From: Amia ocellicauda
Taxonomy: Eukaryota; Chordata; Actinopteri; Amiiformes; Amiidae
DNA length: 64,000 nt
Direction: 5' to 3'
Assembly: GCF_036373705.1 (NCBI RefSeq)
Contig: NC_089866.1
Coordinates: 5,878,001 to 5,942,000, forward strand
Of the stretch, positions 23,966-38,519 are shown piece after piece. Every line of letters begins with the position of its first letter. Position 1 is the first letter of the stretch. The notes beneath the pieces were generated by a model. The model was not told the origin of the DNA. It saw only the letters and a program-made list of their open reading frames with translations, and did no database searches. A program made the translations under genes and the position numbers.

Positions 23966-26900
23966 CTGCAAATAGAAGAAAATAAACAGATAAATAGGCA
24001 TCATAAAGCAGTAAGTATTCCCGACACCAGGCCGTACCAGTCACCGGTTTAAAGAGACACTTTTGGTTTTATCTGAAACCACTGTTTCTGTTTGACTTAT
24101 GTAGTGTGTGTGTGTGTGTGTCAGTGTATCATCTGTGTCTGTGTCCATGTCTGTTGACTGTGTGTGTACTCAAGCACATCTATATGGACTATGGGCTATT
24201 GATTTGATTCTCAAAGTCCAAGCATCAACTTTACATTTTGAAGGAAGTTGCCAAAATAAATTATCATGAACACACGGTAAAACTCCCCTTATAAACGTGT
24301 ATCATGTTTACTTATAAGCATTAATAACAGAAAGAGGAAATGTAGGAGTCGTGACTGTGGAACACACAAACTGCAAGAATTGCAAGACCTGCCTGAAGGG
24401 GACAAAAAGCAGTCGCACTATAGCAAATGTTGGACTGTTCCATTGCCTGATCAGAGTAAGATTTTGAATGGTGCCTGTAGAAGTACTAAATAAGGGCCTC
24501 CTCCAATCTGCCTCTGGGAAAATAAGTGGAATTCCCCAAATTGACCACAGTTCTGCCACAGCGAAGTATTCATGTCAGACTCTTTCGTGATTGTATGTTC
24601 CGTTCAGACAGACGGGACTTTAGGTGCATCATGATCCTTCTCCTAATGCCTGCCCCTCTGCGAAGATAAACAGCCTCAATATTATACATTAGGGTCTACA
24701 GTGTGTTCCACATTAAAGGACTGGGTATAGGTCATGACAAATACATCGTTAGGAAAAAGTTTTTTGAGAGAACTGCAAATGTGTTGCATTATATAAATAT
24801 AACATTATATAAATGTTAATAAATGTTACAGAGGGTAGAAAGTCCTCAATCGCGTCCTCAAAATGAAACGCTACTTCATCCCAGCTTTGTGTTTGATGTA
24901 CTTGATGTTATTTTGCTCTATTCAGCTTTGTGTTATTTGAAATTAACAGGAAAACCGTTCATTACATTTTCATTTTTTTGGAGGGCATTCCAAAAAAAAG
25001 CAGATGAGATCCTTTTAGGCCAGGGCCGTTCCACTTTGCAAACAAACCTGGAAGGCCAACACCACAACATCACAACATAAAACTCCAGCTTGTAGAGACT
25101 GACAGGAGGCTTTTATCATGCTTTAAACTGGTGTCAGTGAAGATCTAATTGGTTATCTGTCCAAGATCAAGATCAATACACAGTGATAGATATGAAAAAC
25201 TAACCCTTCAAACATAATAGCAATCCTGTATGAAGCAGCAACCACAGCAGTCAGGACCACTCCTATTGGACTCGCATGCCTGTAGGTAAAGACACAAGGT
25301 TTGCTCAGCAACACAGTGATGACTCAACGGTTCAAATGGCAACTGCAACAATTCTCTCTGCAAAAACAAGAGCAAACGATACATCTCCATTTGGGAGAAA
25401 GCTATGACTCCTTCTTGCCTTTGGCTGGGATTAAATCAAAACTTTGACCCACCAGCTAATTGAAAAATACTGAACTATACTCAGTTGTGGCTGCATTTTT
25501 AGTAAGATGCCACTTTCTTCTAATCATAAATGTAACCGCTATGATGTACAGGTTTGTAGTTTGCTATTAGCGGGTAGGTCAAAGTTTTGATTTAATCCGG
25601 CCCTTTGTCTTTTTCAAACTCTAGAATGCCGTACTGCACTACTAATATGTGCTCTTTTGACTTCTGCAACTCCTTCCTCAAATGTACAGGCATTAAACCA
25701 ACTTACCTACTATCTTTGTTATATATAATATTTATTTCACTTCTATGAGAAAAACAAACTTGCACAATGCAGACTGTCTTTGTTCTGCCATGGCACAGAT
25801 TGTTTATGTGTAACCCTCATTACAAACTAGACTAATTCCCTGTGTTTCATCAGAGCATTCGATTTCAATTTAACGGCATCGCACCCCCGTTGCTTTCTGG
25901 TACGACTTACATTTAAAAAAATCTACAAAGTTTTCCTTGTAAGCTCTGAAAGCTTAAATCAGGTCTTGAGGTCCAGAGTCTTTGATTTGGGGGAAAAGGG
26001 CTCAAACACTTTGGGGGAGCAAAGCCAGTACGAAGCACTTTTCTGCATTAATGGAGACTATTGGTGTCAGGGTGACCTAGACTCTGAATCGTTGGAAGAA
26101 TTGACTTGTTTAATCCTCACGTAGTGTTTGTCCGCAGGAAACATTGCTATAAAGCACAAGAACAAAGCATTTAAAAGCGCTGTTGTTTGGATCCTACCTA
26201 TCGCTGCATTTTGAAAAGGGTGAACCAGTGGTAAAGACAAATAACCTTTTAGCGCCGATCTGTGTTGACCCACGTGACGAGAAACCCTCACATCAGTTCA
26301 GTTTTTGCCAAGCAGAGAAAGCAGAACAAATAAGCAGGGACTTTGAACTTCACACCATCTTTTCAAACAAATTGAGAACTAAGACACAATCTTGTCTGTT
26401 GAGGAGCTGCTCTTGGCCTATTTATTCCCAAAAGAATACTGTGCCCGAGACTTTTGTATTAACTGAATATTATTTGTGTCTTTGGGCGGATCGTCAGGAA
26501 ATGGTTAACATGACCAATGCAGAATTGTATTAGTCCAAGACCTATTTGAAGAAAGTAGGTTAATAGAGGGGAAGGCGGAAAAGTGTTTCTCTGTGAATTA
26601 TCCGGTGTAAACTAGAGCAATGTCTAGTTATAGTACTAATACAATCAAGCATCAATCAAAATGTATATCCCGGCCTGCACTCCGGCTACGCTTATCTTGT
26701 TAAAGGTTAACTATATAGTGACTGGTGCACTATGCAGAAGGGAAGGAGAGTGAGGGAGGCAGAGAGGGCTGTTTCGCTCTGTTGTGCTCCCTGCGTGTGA
26801 AATGATAAAAGCAGAGTTTGGGCAGAGATACAGGCAAGTGTACAGTGACACTTCTCAACACTGCCATTTTAAAATGTATTGTTCATTTAAAAGTAGCACA

Positions 26901-29900
26901 ATAAAGCAAAAGCTGTAACCCTAATAGTTCAAGGTTTTACTCGTTTGAAAAACCTAACTATAACCATTGCAATGATATTTATTTCAGCTCCATGATATCA
27001 TTTATATTTACCAGCGTCTTCACAATACGCATAGCTCAGGGAAACCGATTCACGCAGGTCTCGGCCGAGGAGAGAGACACAGTGTTCAACGTAATGGATG
27101 CTGAAACCTGAAGAGATCTATTACCAGCACCGACACCCCTCCGCCTCCCCCACCCCCCACACACAAATTACAGCATGTTCTATGTTCTAAGAAATGACCT
27201 ATTTTTATTTTTGTGTAAAAGGTCATTTGTGCTCCCCTTACCTTGACACTGGCCATGATTTAAAACCTGCCTTGTAAAACCTGTAACATACTATAGAGAT
27301 GTACAAGTGAAAGTGATGTGCTATCTGGGTCAGGGGCAGGATAAATATGCAAAACAAAACATTGCATGACCATATTTATTACTGCAAGGGCTCAAATCCA
27401 CAAAACTGTCTTTCACAAAGACCACAATCTCACCAACAGTCATGACTTTATTTTCATAAAAACAATGAGATCAAGGCCTTGACTGATATTAACTACTCGT
27501 GGAGAATAATCTCTCAATCGAAACTCGAGGTGTAATCTACTGCTGGCCTTGTCGCTCTCTGACTTTCTTGGGATTCCTGTATAGAAATTAAAATATGTAA
27601 AACTGATGACAATGTCACCTCACCTCTTGTACTAGCAAAGTTTTGTGTCAAACAACAAAGACATTTCAGAAAGGTGCTCAGTAAATTCAGCCTTTTCTCA
27701 TTACTGAATCAAATAATTAAAATAAATTAATAATCCAGATCTGCACTGAAGCGGAAGTCGGTCAATGATCTGCTCACGTGCAGAACTGCACACGTGCCAC
27801 TTTGGCCAAGCGACAGAGGAGCCATGATTGTGGGTAGCAGGCATTGAGTCAGAGACAACAGCCTTTCAGTGGGATTGATCTATCAAAATCCTATTTCGGG
27901 GCAAAACAAAAGACAATGGCTCCTGAGATCCAATTAAACCTTCAACTGTTATATTGCAAATTTTCTATTAACCTTTTCTATGATTTTCTATCCATCTATA
28001 TGTTACTGGCATTTAATTCTACCCACAGTTCTGGTATTGATGTTGAGTCACCAGGATCCTATAAAGAAGAGCAGATTGGACTGGCTTGAAAGAGGATGTG
28101 TGTAAACCTCAGACAAATCTATGGATCTTTCCGAAACACACCTGAAAGGAATCGGCATCCGCTATTGATCTTAAAACATGATATATTGCCAAGGGAAGCG
28201 GCAACATAGGATATCCTAATCAAGATCGCAGTCACAGCGCACACGTACTTGCTATAAATGTTGACTTACACATCTTGCAGTACATCGGTATCTCAGCCTT
28301 ACTCTCCTAAAAGTTCTTCAATTAAATCTTCTGGGCTTGCATAAGGTTCCTGCTTTTGAAGTCTACCTGGTCCAAGGGTTTATAATGCGCTCTAGTAACT
28401 GTGGCAGTGGGTCTTTAGCCCAGTGATAACCTGCTTCTGAAATTGAATAGTCTGGCTTCTCCCAACCATCCCCAGAGTCAATCACAGGCCATTGCCAGAG
28501 TTTCTTGGGAGGGCAGTGTGGCAGTACAATGGCATAAGGCTTCGAGCTGTCGGTGATTCGCAAAGCTCCTATTCAGCGGAGCACAGTAAATGTCCTCGCT
28601 TCACGTTTGTTATTTTTGGCAGTAATAAAAGGTACTGAAGCACTTATTTTGCGTCACTGAAGCACAGGTCGTTTAAATACTTGTTAAAGCCACTGTTGAT
28701 GTAAGCCTGAGTGACTTTATATTGTGAAATAAATGCAGAACAATGGTGAGAGAGAGCGGGTTCGTTCTGAGATGACAGCTTGTGTTTTCCAGCTGTGCTA
28801 CTGCTTAGCAACAGGACATAGCACTCTGTAGCTCTGGCATCGCTACCGCCATCACTATAGAAACAGGTACATGACTTTTCTTTCATTTAAATACTATTTT
28901 CTAACTCTGAGGGAGGGGGAGGAGGTATTTAATGGCCTGAATGTTTTTATCAATTTGCAAAATAAAAAATGTTATTCGTCATATTCATTCTAGATTTCCT
29001 TTTCATTAGAACTAAAGCACTAAAACCTACTGCAAAAGTGAATCATTTAACTTTAAAATGGGAGGAAAAAACAACTGATATTGTGTTAGATGTCCGAAAT
29101 TGTGCAAATCTAAAAAAAAAGCATATAATTTAGCCACCAGCTTGTTGCATTTTCATATAAGAAAGAAACAAGCCATTTATATTTGTGTATCAGGTGAACA
29201 ACAGTGCAACAGGGTGGCAAATTTAGGTTAGACCTTCAAACAGTAAGGAAAACAAACAGACATCAGTGCTAGGAAATTAATCAGAAATAATGGCCATGAT
29301 ACAGACAATTCAATTTTGCTTTTCCCGGCTCTTTTGTTCAGTGCAGTGGACCCAGTCTTAATTGAGTCTTTCCCCTTGAAAGAGATGAATCCACTTCAGA
29401 GCAAGTGCTCCATTTGACCTACAAAACTCTATAGACTAAACAGTAATTTAATTTATTAAAAAAATAATAAGTTCAAAGACTGGAATTCAATTGCCGTTAG
29501 TTTCGGAGGTGAGCTGAGCCAAGAGTTCCCCAGATCTGACCAGATGAACCTTTCTCTTCAAAATAGTCGACAAGATCAGCCCCGGCCACCTTCATTGCAA
29601 TCTTAATCAAACACACAAATAAATGGTTATAGGTGTTAAATATATTTTGTCTCTATTTACTTACATCAGTGCCAGTCCAAGGTAATTAGCTGTGCTCCCC
29701 CAGTACATCGGGTTATCCAAGACACTGAAGGGGAATCCTGTAACCTTCTTCTCCTTCAGGATCCCAAAATAGTCACCTGCAAGACAAGACGACAGCATGG
29801 CCACTAGACTGATGTCTGTTTTTCAAATATACCGAAACAATGCCCCGAGCCCCCAACTCACTGTTAAACCCATGTGTACTGACCAACACCTGGAACATCT

Positions 29901-32900
29901 GGAACAATGCTGATTTTGCACCATCAGTGGTTAATTTTGCACAGTGACAACTGTAGGGAGCTCTCTCATGGCTGAGAATGATGCTTTGCCATATTTTCAA
30001 ACATGGTCTGAGTGACTCTGTGAATTACTGTCACCAGCAGTTTGTTTCTGCCTGATATCAACTTTTAAAAACTTTTACAATGTGGCAAAACACATACAAA
30101 ATATTATGTGGGAAGTGTGGATAAGATGAGGAATACTTGCTATGTTTGGAAAAAAGTTTACTTCTAGCACTCTGAAAGACAAAACAAAAACAAACCGCCA
30201 AAGCACAGAACAACACTTTGGAAACTGAAACGGTCATTAGCACATCCTGCTCCTGGTGCCGGTGGCTATATAAATGAAGCCTCAAACTGGCTGCAGAGAA
30301 AACAACCTGCAGAATAAAGGTCATCATTCATTTTGTGTGCATGAACAGATATAAAAAAATGTATAATTCATATTCTTTTTTGCAAAATAAAATCCTGTTC
30401 TCGGCCCAGAGCAAATGTACAGTGTGGCAAACTGCCCAGAAAAAAAAAATGATCAAAACAAGTGGTTTGTGAATGTGGTACTGCGGGGAAACCAACACCT
30501 GCTTACGGCAATGTTGTTTTAAACCGATCTGCGTCAAATCTCCTTTCACCCGACCCTTTGCACCATTAAAATGCATTTACTGTGTTGTTGGGCACTATAA
30601 CCACTGCAGTGACACGTTAGAAGGGCTAATCTGCAAGTAAAAACATATGTTTCCTTTTCTCCCTTAGAAAGAATTAATGTTTTCTCAACAGAAGAAAAAG
30701 ACAACTTTTTGATAGCTGTACCAATGCTTCAGTATAAAATCTAATCAAATTATTTGATGTACTAGTTGTTAATGTTAAAATATGAAGGTTCTGAATTATT
30801 GTGACACTGGATAATGTTACAACTGCATATAGCAACTGCACTGACCAAACAAACAACAACAGCAGCAACATAAAAATGTATTATTAACTTTGACCTATTT
30901 TCCTAATGTAGGTTAACAAAGGATGTCTGAATGGCTCTTTGATGCCTCAATTTTGAGAAGGAGCTCAGAGAGTCCCAGAATAGCACAATAGAGTTACAGG
31001 GCTGCATTAAGAATGAACATTTGAATCCTTTATTCTGAGTGTCACTTCTTTTCTTTGCCTGGACACCTGGAATATTAAAGTCACAGCATCACGCAGCCGG
31101 ATTTGTTTTTACAGAAAGATAAAATGGGTTAGTGCAAAACCCATTTGATTATACAACTGCCGTTCCACATCAAATCACTGCAAATTCTGTAAACATATTT
31201 TCATCACCAATCTAAGCTGTTTGTCAGAAGGCAAAACAAGAAGGCGCTGTGTGGGTCTGTGGGTGTTATAACTCTGGAAGTATTGTGAATGTATTTCACC
31301 AATAGACAGACAGAGAAATATGTCAGGTACTGCATCCAATAAAACATTTCCAGAAATGTGTCGCGTGCATTTCATATCTACACAAAAACTCTTGGGACCA
31401 TATTATCAAGTTATTAGTTATTATTAGTCTACTCAAGTAAAGTTAGCTTAACTAATGCACCAACTCCATTCATAATGTGTTCATAAATGTATATCAAATT
31501 TTTCCTCTTGATAGTTCAGAATAGCACAGAATTCAACAATTTTGGAATATAAATTATTACTCTTGGACGGCGTTTTTATTTACCCTTGTATTTCAAAATA
31601 CAAGCCATGATTTGCTAAATAATGTGGCTCCTGCCTGGTAGATAAACACTGCAATATCTGCCATCTCTAATTCATTAAAAGCAAATTAAACCGGACAGCT
31701 TTCAAAATGTGCTCCAGGTCAATGCTTACTCCACATTCTCTCTGTCCAATTAATAAAATTACTTTAAAGTGAAAATTAGAAATCTCCGGGTTTGAAGATT
31801 TGCAAATTTAAACTTTTACCATGACTTTCGGGAAAAACAGGAGAAAATGTTACTCTTGGTCGACCAGCTTTATTTGCTTGTTAAGGTTTTGCAACAAATC
31901 CACAGTGTCCAGAGAAAAGACGATCTAGAAATCTCAAATACGTACAGTGAGGTAAAAAAGTGTTTGATCCCCTGCTGATTTTGTACGTTTGCCCACTGAC
32001 AAAGAAATGATCAGTCTATAATTTTAATGGTAGGTGTATTTTAACAGTGAGAGACAGAATAACAACAAAAAAAACGCATTTCAAAAAAGTTATACATTGA
32101 TTTGCATGTTAATGAGGGAAATAAGTATTTGACCCCTTTGACTTAGTACTTGGTGGCAAAACCCTTGTTGGCAATCACATAGGTCAGACGTTTCTTGTAG
32201 TTGGCCACCAGGAGGGATTTTGTCCCACTCCTCTTTGCAGATCCTCTCCAAGTCATTAAGGTTTCGAGGCTGACGTTTGGCAACTCGAACCTTCAGCTCC
32301 CTCCACAGATTTTCTATGGGATTAAGGTCTGGAGACTGGCTAGGCCACTCCAGGACCTTAATGTGCTTCTTCTTGAGCCACTCCTTTGTTGCCTTGGCTG
32401 TGTGTTTTGGGTCATTGTCATGCTGGAATACCCATCCACGACCCATTTTCAATGCCCTGGCTGAGGGAAGGAGGTTCTCACCCAAGATTTGACGGTACAT
32501 GGCCCCGTCCATCGTCCCTTTGATGCGGTGCAGTTGTCCTGTCCCCTTAGCAGAAAAACACCCCCAAAGCATAATGTTTCCACCTCCATGTTTGACGGTG
32601 GGGATGGTGTTCTTGGGGTCATTCCTCCTCCTCCAAACACGGCGAGTTGAGTTGATGCCAAAGAGCTCGATTTTGGTCTCATCTGACCACAACACTTTCA
32701 CCCAGTTCTCCTCTGAATCATTCAGATGTTGGCAAACTTCAGATGGGCCTGTAAATGTGCTTTCTTGAGCAGGGGGACCTTGCGGGTGCTGCAGGATTTC
32801 AGTCCGTCACGGCGTAGTGTGTTACCAATTGTTTTCTTGGTGACTATGGTCCCAGCTGCCTTGAAACAAGATCCTCTGGATAGTTCTGGGCTGATTCCTC

Positions 32901-35900
32901 ACCGTTCTCATGATCATTGAAACTCCACGAGGTGAGATCTTGCATGGAGCCCCAGACCGAGGGAGACTGACAGTTATTTTGTGTTTCTTCCATTTGCGAA
33001 TAATCGCACCAACTGTTGTCACCTTCTCACCAAGCTGCTTGGCGATGGTCTTGTAGCCCATTCCAGCCTTGTGTAGGTCTACAATCTTGTCCCTGACATC
33101 CTTGGACAGCTCTTTGGTCTTGGTCATGGTGGAGAGTTTGGAATCTGATTGATTGATTGCTTCTGTGGACAGGTGTCTTTTATACAGGTAATGAGCTGAG
33201 ATTAGGAGCAGTCCCTTTAAGAGAGTGCTCCTAATCTCAGCTCGTTACCTGTATAAAAGACACCTGGGAGCCAGAAATCTTGCTGATTGATAGGGGATCA
33301 AATACTTATTTCCCTCATTAACATGCAAATCAATTTATAACTTTTTTGAAATGCGTTTTTCTGTATTTTATTTCTGTTATTCTGTCTCTCACTGTTAAAA
33401 TACACCTACCATTAAAATTACAGACTGATCATTTCTTTGTCAGTGGGCAAACGTACAAAATCAGCAGGGGATCAAATACTTTTTTCCCTCACTGTATATT
33501 ACAAAGGGACATAAAACCTAAATGAACAAATAAGCAAGGGGCCCATTCTCTGTGAGACGCGAGTGTTGCAAAGGACAGTGATCACGTTAACTGGGCTCGC
33601 TGGGAGCACAGAACATCCTGATTTTCACACCCATTGTTGAAGGCTCAGACTTTCAAACTGTAGGGAGGTGTCGATCCACCTATTCTCTTAGAAGAGATGA
33701 AGTTATCTAATGAGATTACATAAATCATTCTGGGAGAAGAAGCACGGCTGCTAAACTAATCTCCTGGTAACTCATCTCCATGCTTGCCAGGCGTGCTCTT
33801 GGCGTTGCTGTGGGCAGGCTGGTAAATGCCGAATGTCCCTGTAACGCCCCTCGAGATTCACTTCAGCATTTGTTACACGTTCGACACATGCGATCTGAAA
33901 ACATCATCTTCAACATTCGGTTCATGGCTCCTACTGTCTCCCTGTGTTCAAGACAGTCCAAAGACTTGCGCAGTTTAAGCATAACCTTCTCATAATCTTC
34001 CTCATTAGTTATTTGTCTCTTTCTCATTATGATTTTCTTGTTGAGTAAACAGTTTCTCTTGTTTTCTTTTCTCTTCGTTTCCTGACCTTGCTTAGAAATG
34101 ATTAGCTTCCTTTAAACTGGGAAGCTTCCAGTAAACTCGTCAACTGTGTTACGTTACTGATTGCTTTATCTAGGTTTTAAAATGTTCAATCCGTATTTCA
34201 GATTTTATTTCTGAACTTAATTATACTTACCGCATACTGGAACTGCTACTGTACTTTTAGTATGCCTTGTTGTAACACAACTCCTTGTGAAGTACTTCTG
34301 AGATGGTTCTTATTAGGAAATGGTGCTTTGATTCAATTTGATTTGCAGCATTTGAAAATCACTTATAAAGTACTGAAACACTTTCCCTGCTGAAACCGCA
34401 GTACATAAAGTGCTCCTACAAAGCACACCACACAAGAACACTGGAAGAGTTCAAATGTGACATGAGATTTACAAAGAGCTACACATTTATCAGAATGGGA
34501 AACATTTTGCGTCCAACGACTTAAGAGAAATTAAAAATACTGTAATTTTGGTTTCTGGGCCATTTCGTATAACCCTGAAGTTTCCTCTTGTAGTTCACGA
34601 TGACCAAGAGAACTCCAATGTGTTCAATCGAGTGTTACAAACAGACCGGAGTATGCTCCTTCAAACGGGGCCAAAAGAAAGGCATGTAATACAAATAAAA
34701 TCTAGGTTAGTAGCTCAGCAGAATAAACCTTTTTTTCCAAATAGGTGTGAATTCTATTGTGACTGAAGTATTTGATTACTGCTTGGTCACACACAGACAC
34801 AGTAACAGCTCCCAAGCTTGCTTTTACAGTACTTAATAACCCACACTGTATGTCTACATACCGCCCCCCTTTAAATAACCACTGTGACCATTACTAATAA
34901 ACAGCAATAATGAGGACCTCCTGACAGTGTGGGTTTATGACAAAAGATAGGTGGTATTAAAGGTCTATTATATAAACCAATTTGAGGATGGATGAAAAAG
35001 AAGTCCTGATTATTTTGTGGGCAAAATTAATTCTAAAGGGGTTTAAGGGATTGGCGGGGTCTACAAATCCAACCAAAGAATACAATAGGATAACTAGCTT
35101 TAAACTGTAAGCTGTAGATCACAAAGCAGTGTGAGACCGTATGGAAACGAAAATACGGTCCAAGTACTTTGGGAATCTTTCTAATAGCCTGGACACCTCT
35201 GTAAGGCAAAAAAAGCTCTTAAAAACGGACCGAACAGTAAACAGAAAGTGATAAATGGAAATTCGATTTCTGCACAGCGAGTCTATTAACTCCACCTGCT
35301 GAAATTGTAAGCGGGAGTGCTATTTTTAACGTGCATCAAAAACTGTGCGAAACGGGGAACCGAAAAATAATAATGACAAAAACAAGTTTCTCATTTCAGC
35401 ACAATCCTTCAATACATCTCCACCGGGTGTTCTATTACATCTGCACTGCAATAAGCATTTTTAAGTGGCTAAGATCCTTTCCTGGCAGCCCTATACCTAT
35501 AATACAGATCTTTGAAACGTCTCAAGCGAAGCACAAGTGGACATAGACGTTCAAGCATGTAGTGACTGCATCAATTAGAACACATTTACATACTGTGGCA
35601 AACTCCGCCGAGTCCTACGTTATGCATTACCGCACTGTTCTACATTAGCAGGCTTATTAAACGATCACTGATGACACTCAAAGCTGATCTTGCGACCCCG
35701 ATTTCTTTTACATACATCTATTCCCATCGCCAAGCATCTCTCAGGGACCGGTACACAAGCCTATACTAGTCCAAGGTTCGTTTCTGTCAGTTTCTACCGC
35801 AGTCAATTCTCTGCGTAAATAAAATGATAACCCACCCTCCATAATAAACTAGTTTTCCCACTATATGCTTACTCTTAATACATATAAAGAAATGTTTGAA

Positions 35901-38482
35901 TGCAGCTGTGTTATTAACAGTTTATATGTCGCGTATAATCGGTTAATAACACAAATGCATTCATACATTAAAAGTACAAAGAGTCACTTGTAAAAAGTAT
36001 GAATCTCTGAACATAAATTGGCCCTAAAGAGCAGATATAAAAAGGGAGTGTTCGTAATAATCATTATTATTTAATAATACTAATTAAAATACTGTTTTGT
36101 TATTGTTTCACAATTATGGTGAATTGTTCATAATTTCTTCTACAAAAGTTCCCTGTGAATCACTAGCTCCCCAGCCTCATCTTCATGAAGCTGTCCTGTG
36201 ACTCATGAAACTTTGAAATCATGCTTTATGTTTGATCAGTTCGTCTCAAAGTGCATTTGTTTCTCTGGTCACTTTCAGTCACAAGTGGCTCTATGGATGC
36301 GAGAGCTACGAATAGGGACTTGAAAGTTGAAAAGCTGAGAGAAAATATTTGTAGGGTGATGAGGAAATATAGTAAATGACCTACAGGTTGTGTAACAGAG
36401 CTGTGGGAGTGCTGAGCTGCATGTGGTATTAATTCAGGATGTAGATTCTTTACAAACCTTGCTGTGGCTGTACCGGCTGACATCATTGCTTGCTCAGCCT
36501 GGAGCAAAACTCTGTAATGTGCTGAAGTATTTCTCAAAGGATCGGATAGGATTATGATTGAAAAAATATTATACATAACTCGCAAGAAGCATATTAAAAT
36601 CTGCATGCACGTGTGTTATTGTCGTCAATCACACTTCCACTAAAATACAGTTGGCACTCCTTCGAGGTTTAAGGTTGCAGATGAAATCTATTAAATCTAT
36701 CACGAAAATGAACACATCATGTAAAAACACTAAAACCTGGGATGTAAAGCAGCTAGTTACTTTTTGCTCATCAAGGGAAAATGTACTTGTGCCTGAAAAG
36801 AAAGGGGCACAGTTATAATGCCTTGCCATTTTAAACGTGTCATAAATGACGTGAATACAGCCTCACTCAGACCTCATACAGTATAATCCGTCTGATGATT
36901 GAAAAGGTGCTGCATTTGGAAATCTGACCCTTACCTAAAAAGGTTCCCGTGAATCCCAGAGCATAGAAACTGCTGACTACAAGGACAGAGCCGGTGACCA
37001 GCAGCACCACTCCACAATAAAACACCGGAGACGTCCCCATCACCTCTGCCTTCGGCTGGGACGTCATAGCCACCGTAATGCTGCAAGAAAGACAGACCAC
37101 GCCATTAAAAAGAATGAAATATAACAGGCTTCGAATAAGTTATTAAACGGCAGCCCACATTCCATCTGGGCACAAAACTACTTGGCAATTTTCTCTCCAG
37201 GTCTCAGATAGTTAATTATTAAAATAACACCCTGAACTGTGTCGGTTTGGTCTAAACAGAGCGGTTGGTTATGAATTTGCTTTTTATAATCTGTTTTTGT
37301 TTTTTACTCATCACTCTCTTGTTGCATATGCTAATGGAAGCATTGTCTGTAATTAACTGCCATTGTGTCTGGTTTGATTATGTTCCAGCGAAACCCTGCC
37401 GAAATAAAGTATACAAAAATTGTAACACTTATATGTTTGCCATGGTAACATCTTCTGAGCTTTGCAAAGCTGGCAGTAGAAGTGAAACAGCGATGTATAT
37501 CAATCTTAAGTCCTTTCAGTATTGTTTTCGGTCCAACACTAATTGGCATCTTCATACTTGAATTGTTTTGAGAATGTTTTTGCCAAACTTCGATTAATTT
37601 CATTTAAAGTAGGCATCGCTGACGTCACACGTTTTAAAATTACCCAACTGTGTTCCTTTCTTTTTGTTTACATATTACTATTAATAATAAAATGAAAACA
37701 TTAGTACATCAACATGCATTTTTTGTGCTGATGATTGTAGACATCAAGAACAGGTTGGTAGCTTATCTCATCATTCCTAAATCCCTAAGTGAGTTCAGGA
37801 GGGGTGAGGTTTGTGTAATGATTACAAATTTAAACAGAAACGGAACAGAAGAATAACTCACAATACATCACTTGTGTAAAATCACAACACAACTTAACAA
37901 CAGGAAACACCGTTGATAAAAAAAATATTGTACATTAGCTTGGGACAATCAGATAAACAACCTTGCCTTTGATCAGTTCTTTCATTGTAAAATAAAAAGT
38001 AAGCTATTTATCCACAATGAAGGGTATGTTACTATATTTAGTGAAAGCTGGATTTCAGTTTGGGGAAATGGGTGGCTGAATGCTTTAAAAGGAGTCTTAC
38101 CAACATAAGGTCCTCAAATTGAATAAACTATCCTTATTAGTATGTGGAGGATACTATTTATATTTACAATTCTGACTGTATTACACACAGAGGATAAGAG
38201 CTATACACCTTGTGGTAGTGACACTGACATTTATCTTTATCTTCAAAAAAAATTGTTTAATCTTTGTGGCTAATGCACTGCTTTGTTGAGCAGCATGGAG
38301 GATTGCAAAGTCTTGCAGCTGCTGGGTACCCACGCTTAAATTAAAATATAATAAAGACTTCAAGTTAATTCAGAAGTCAGAAGAGACCGTCCTTTCAGGT
38401 TCTTTCCATTTCATCCCACACATTTTTTCATCATTTATTTGATATCCATGAACCGTGCGGTGACACAAAGATAAGCGCTACA

Positions 38483-38519
<37 letters not shown>

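Larger units (their letters stand above)
31945..33494 (-). mobile_element. Inactivated Tc1 (DD34E) transposon with ~200-bp inverted repeats
   Basis: A full-length 1,550-base element between TA target duplications (31943-31944 and 33495-33496). The inverted terminal repeats run about 200 bases each (31945 to about 32140, and about 33290-33494), beginning CAGTGAGGTAAAAAAGTG on the left and mirrored at the right by CACTTTTTTCCCTCACTG with small differences. A transposase relic lies inside on the minus strand. The element sits in pemt intron 4, in the same orientation as the gene. Confidence 0.92.
29777..36934 (-). other. pemt: pemt intron 4
   Basis: A 7,158-base intron. It is hit by the Tc1 element at 31945-33494; the remainder has no supported feature. 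Confidence 0.6.
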
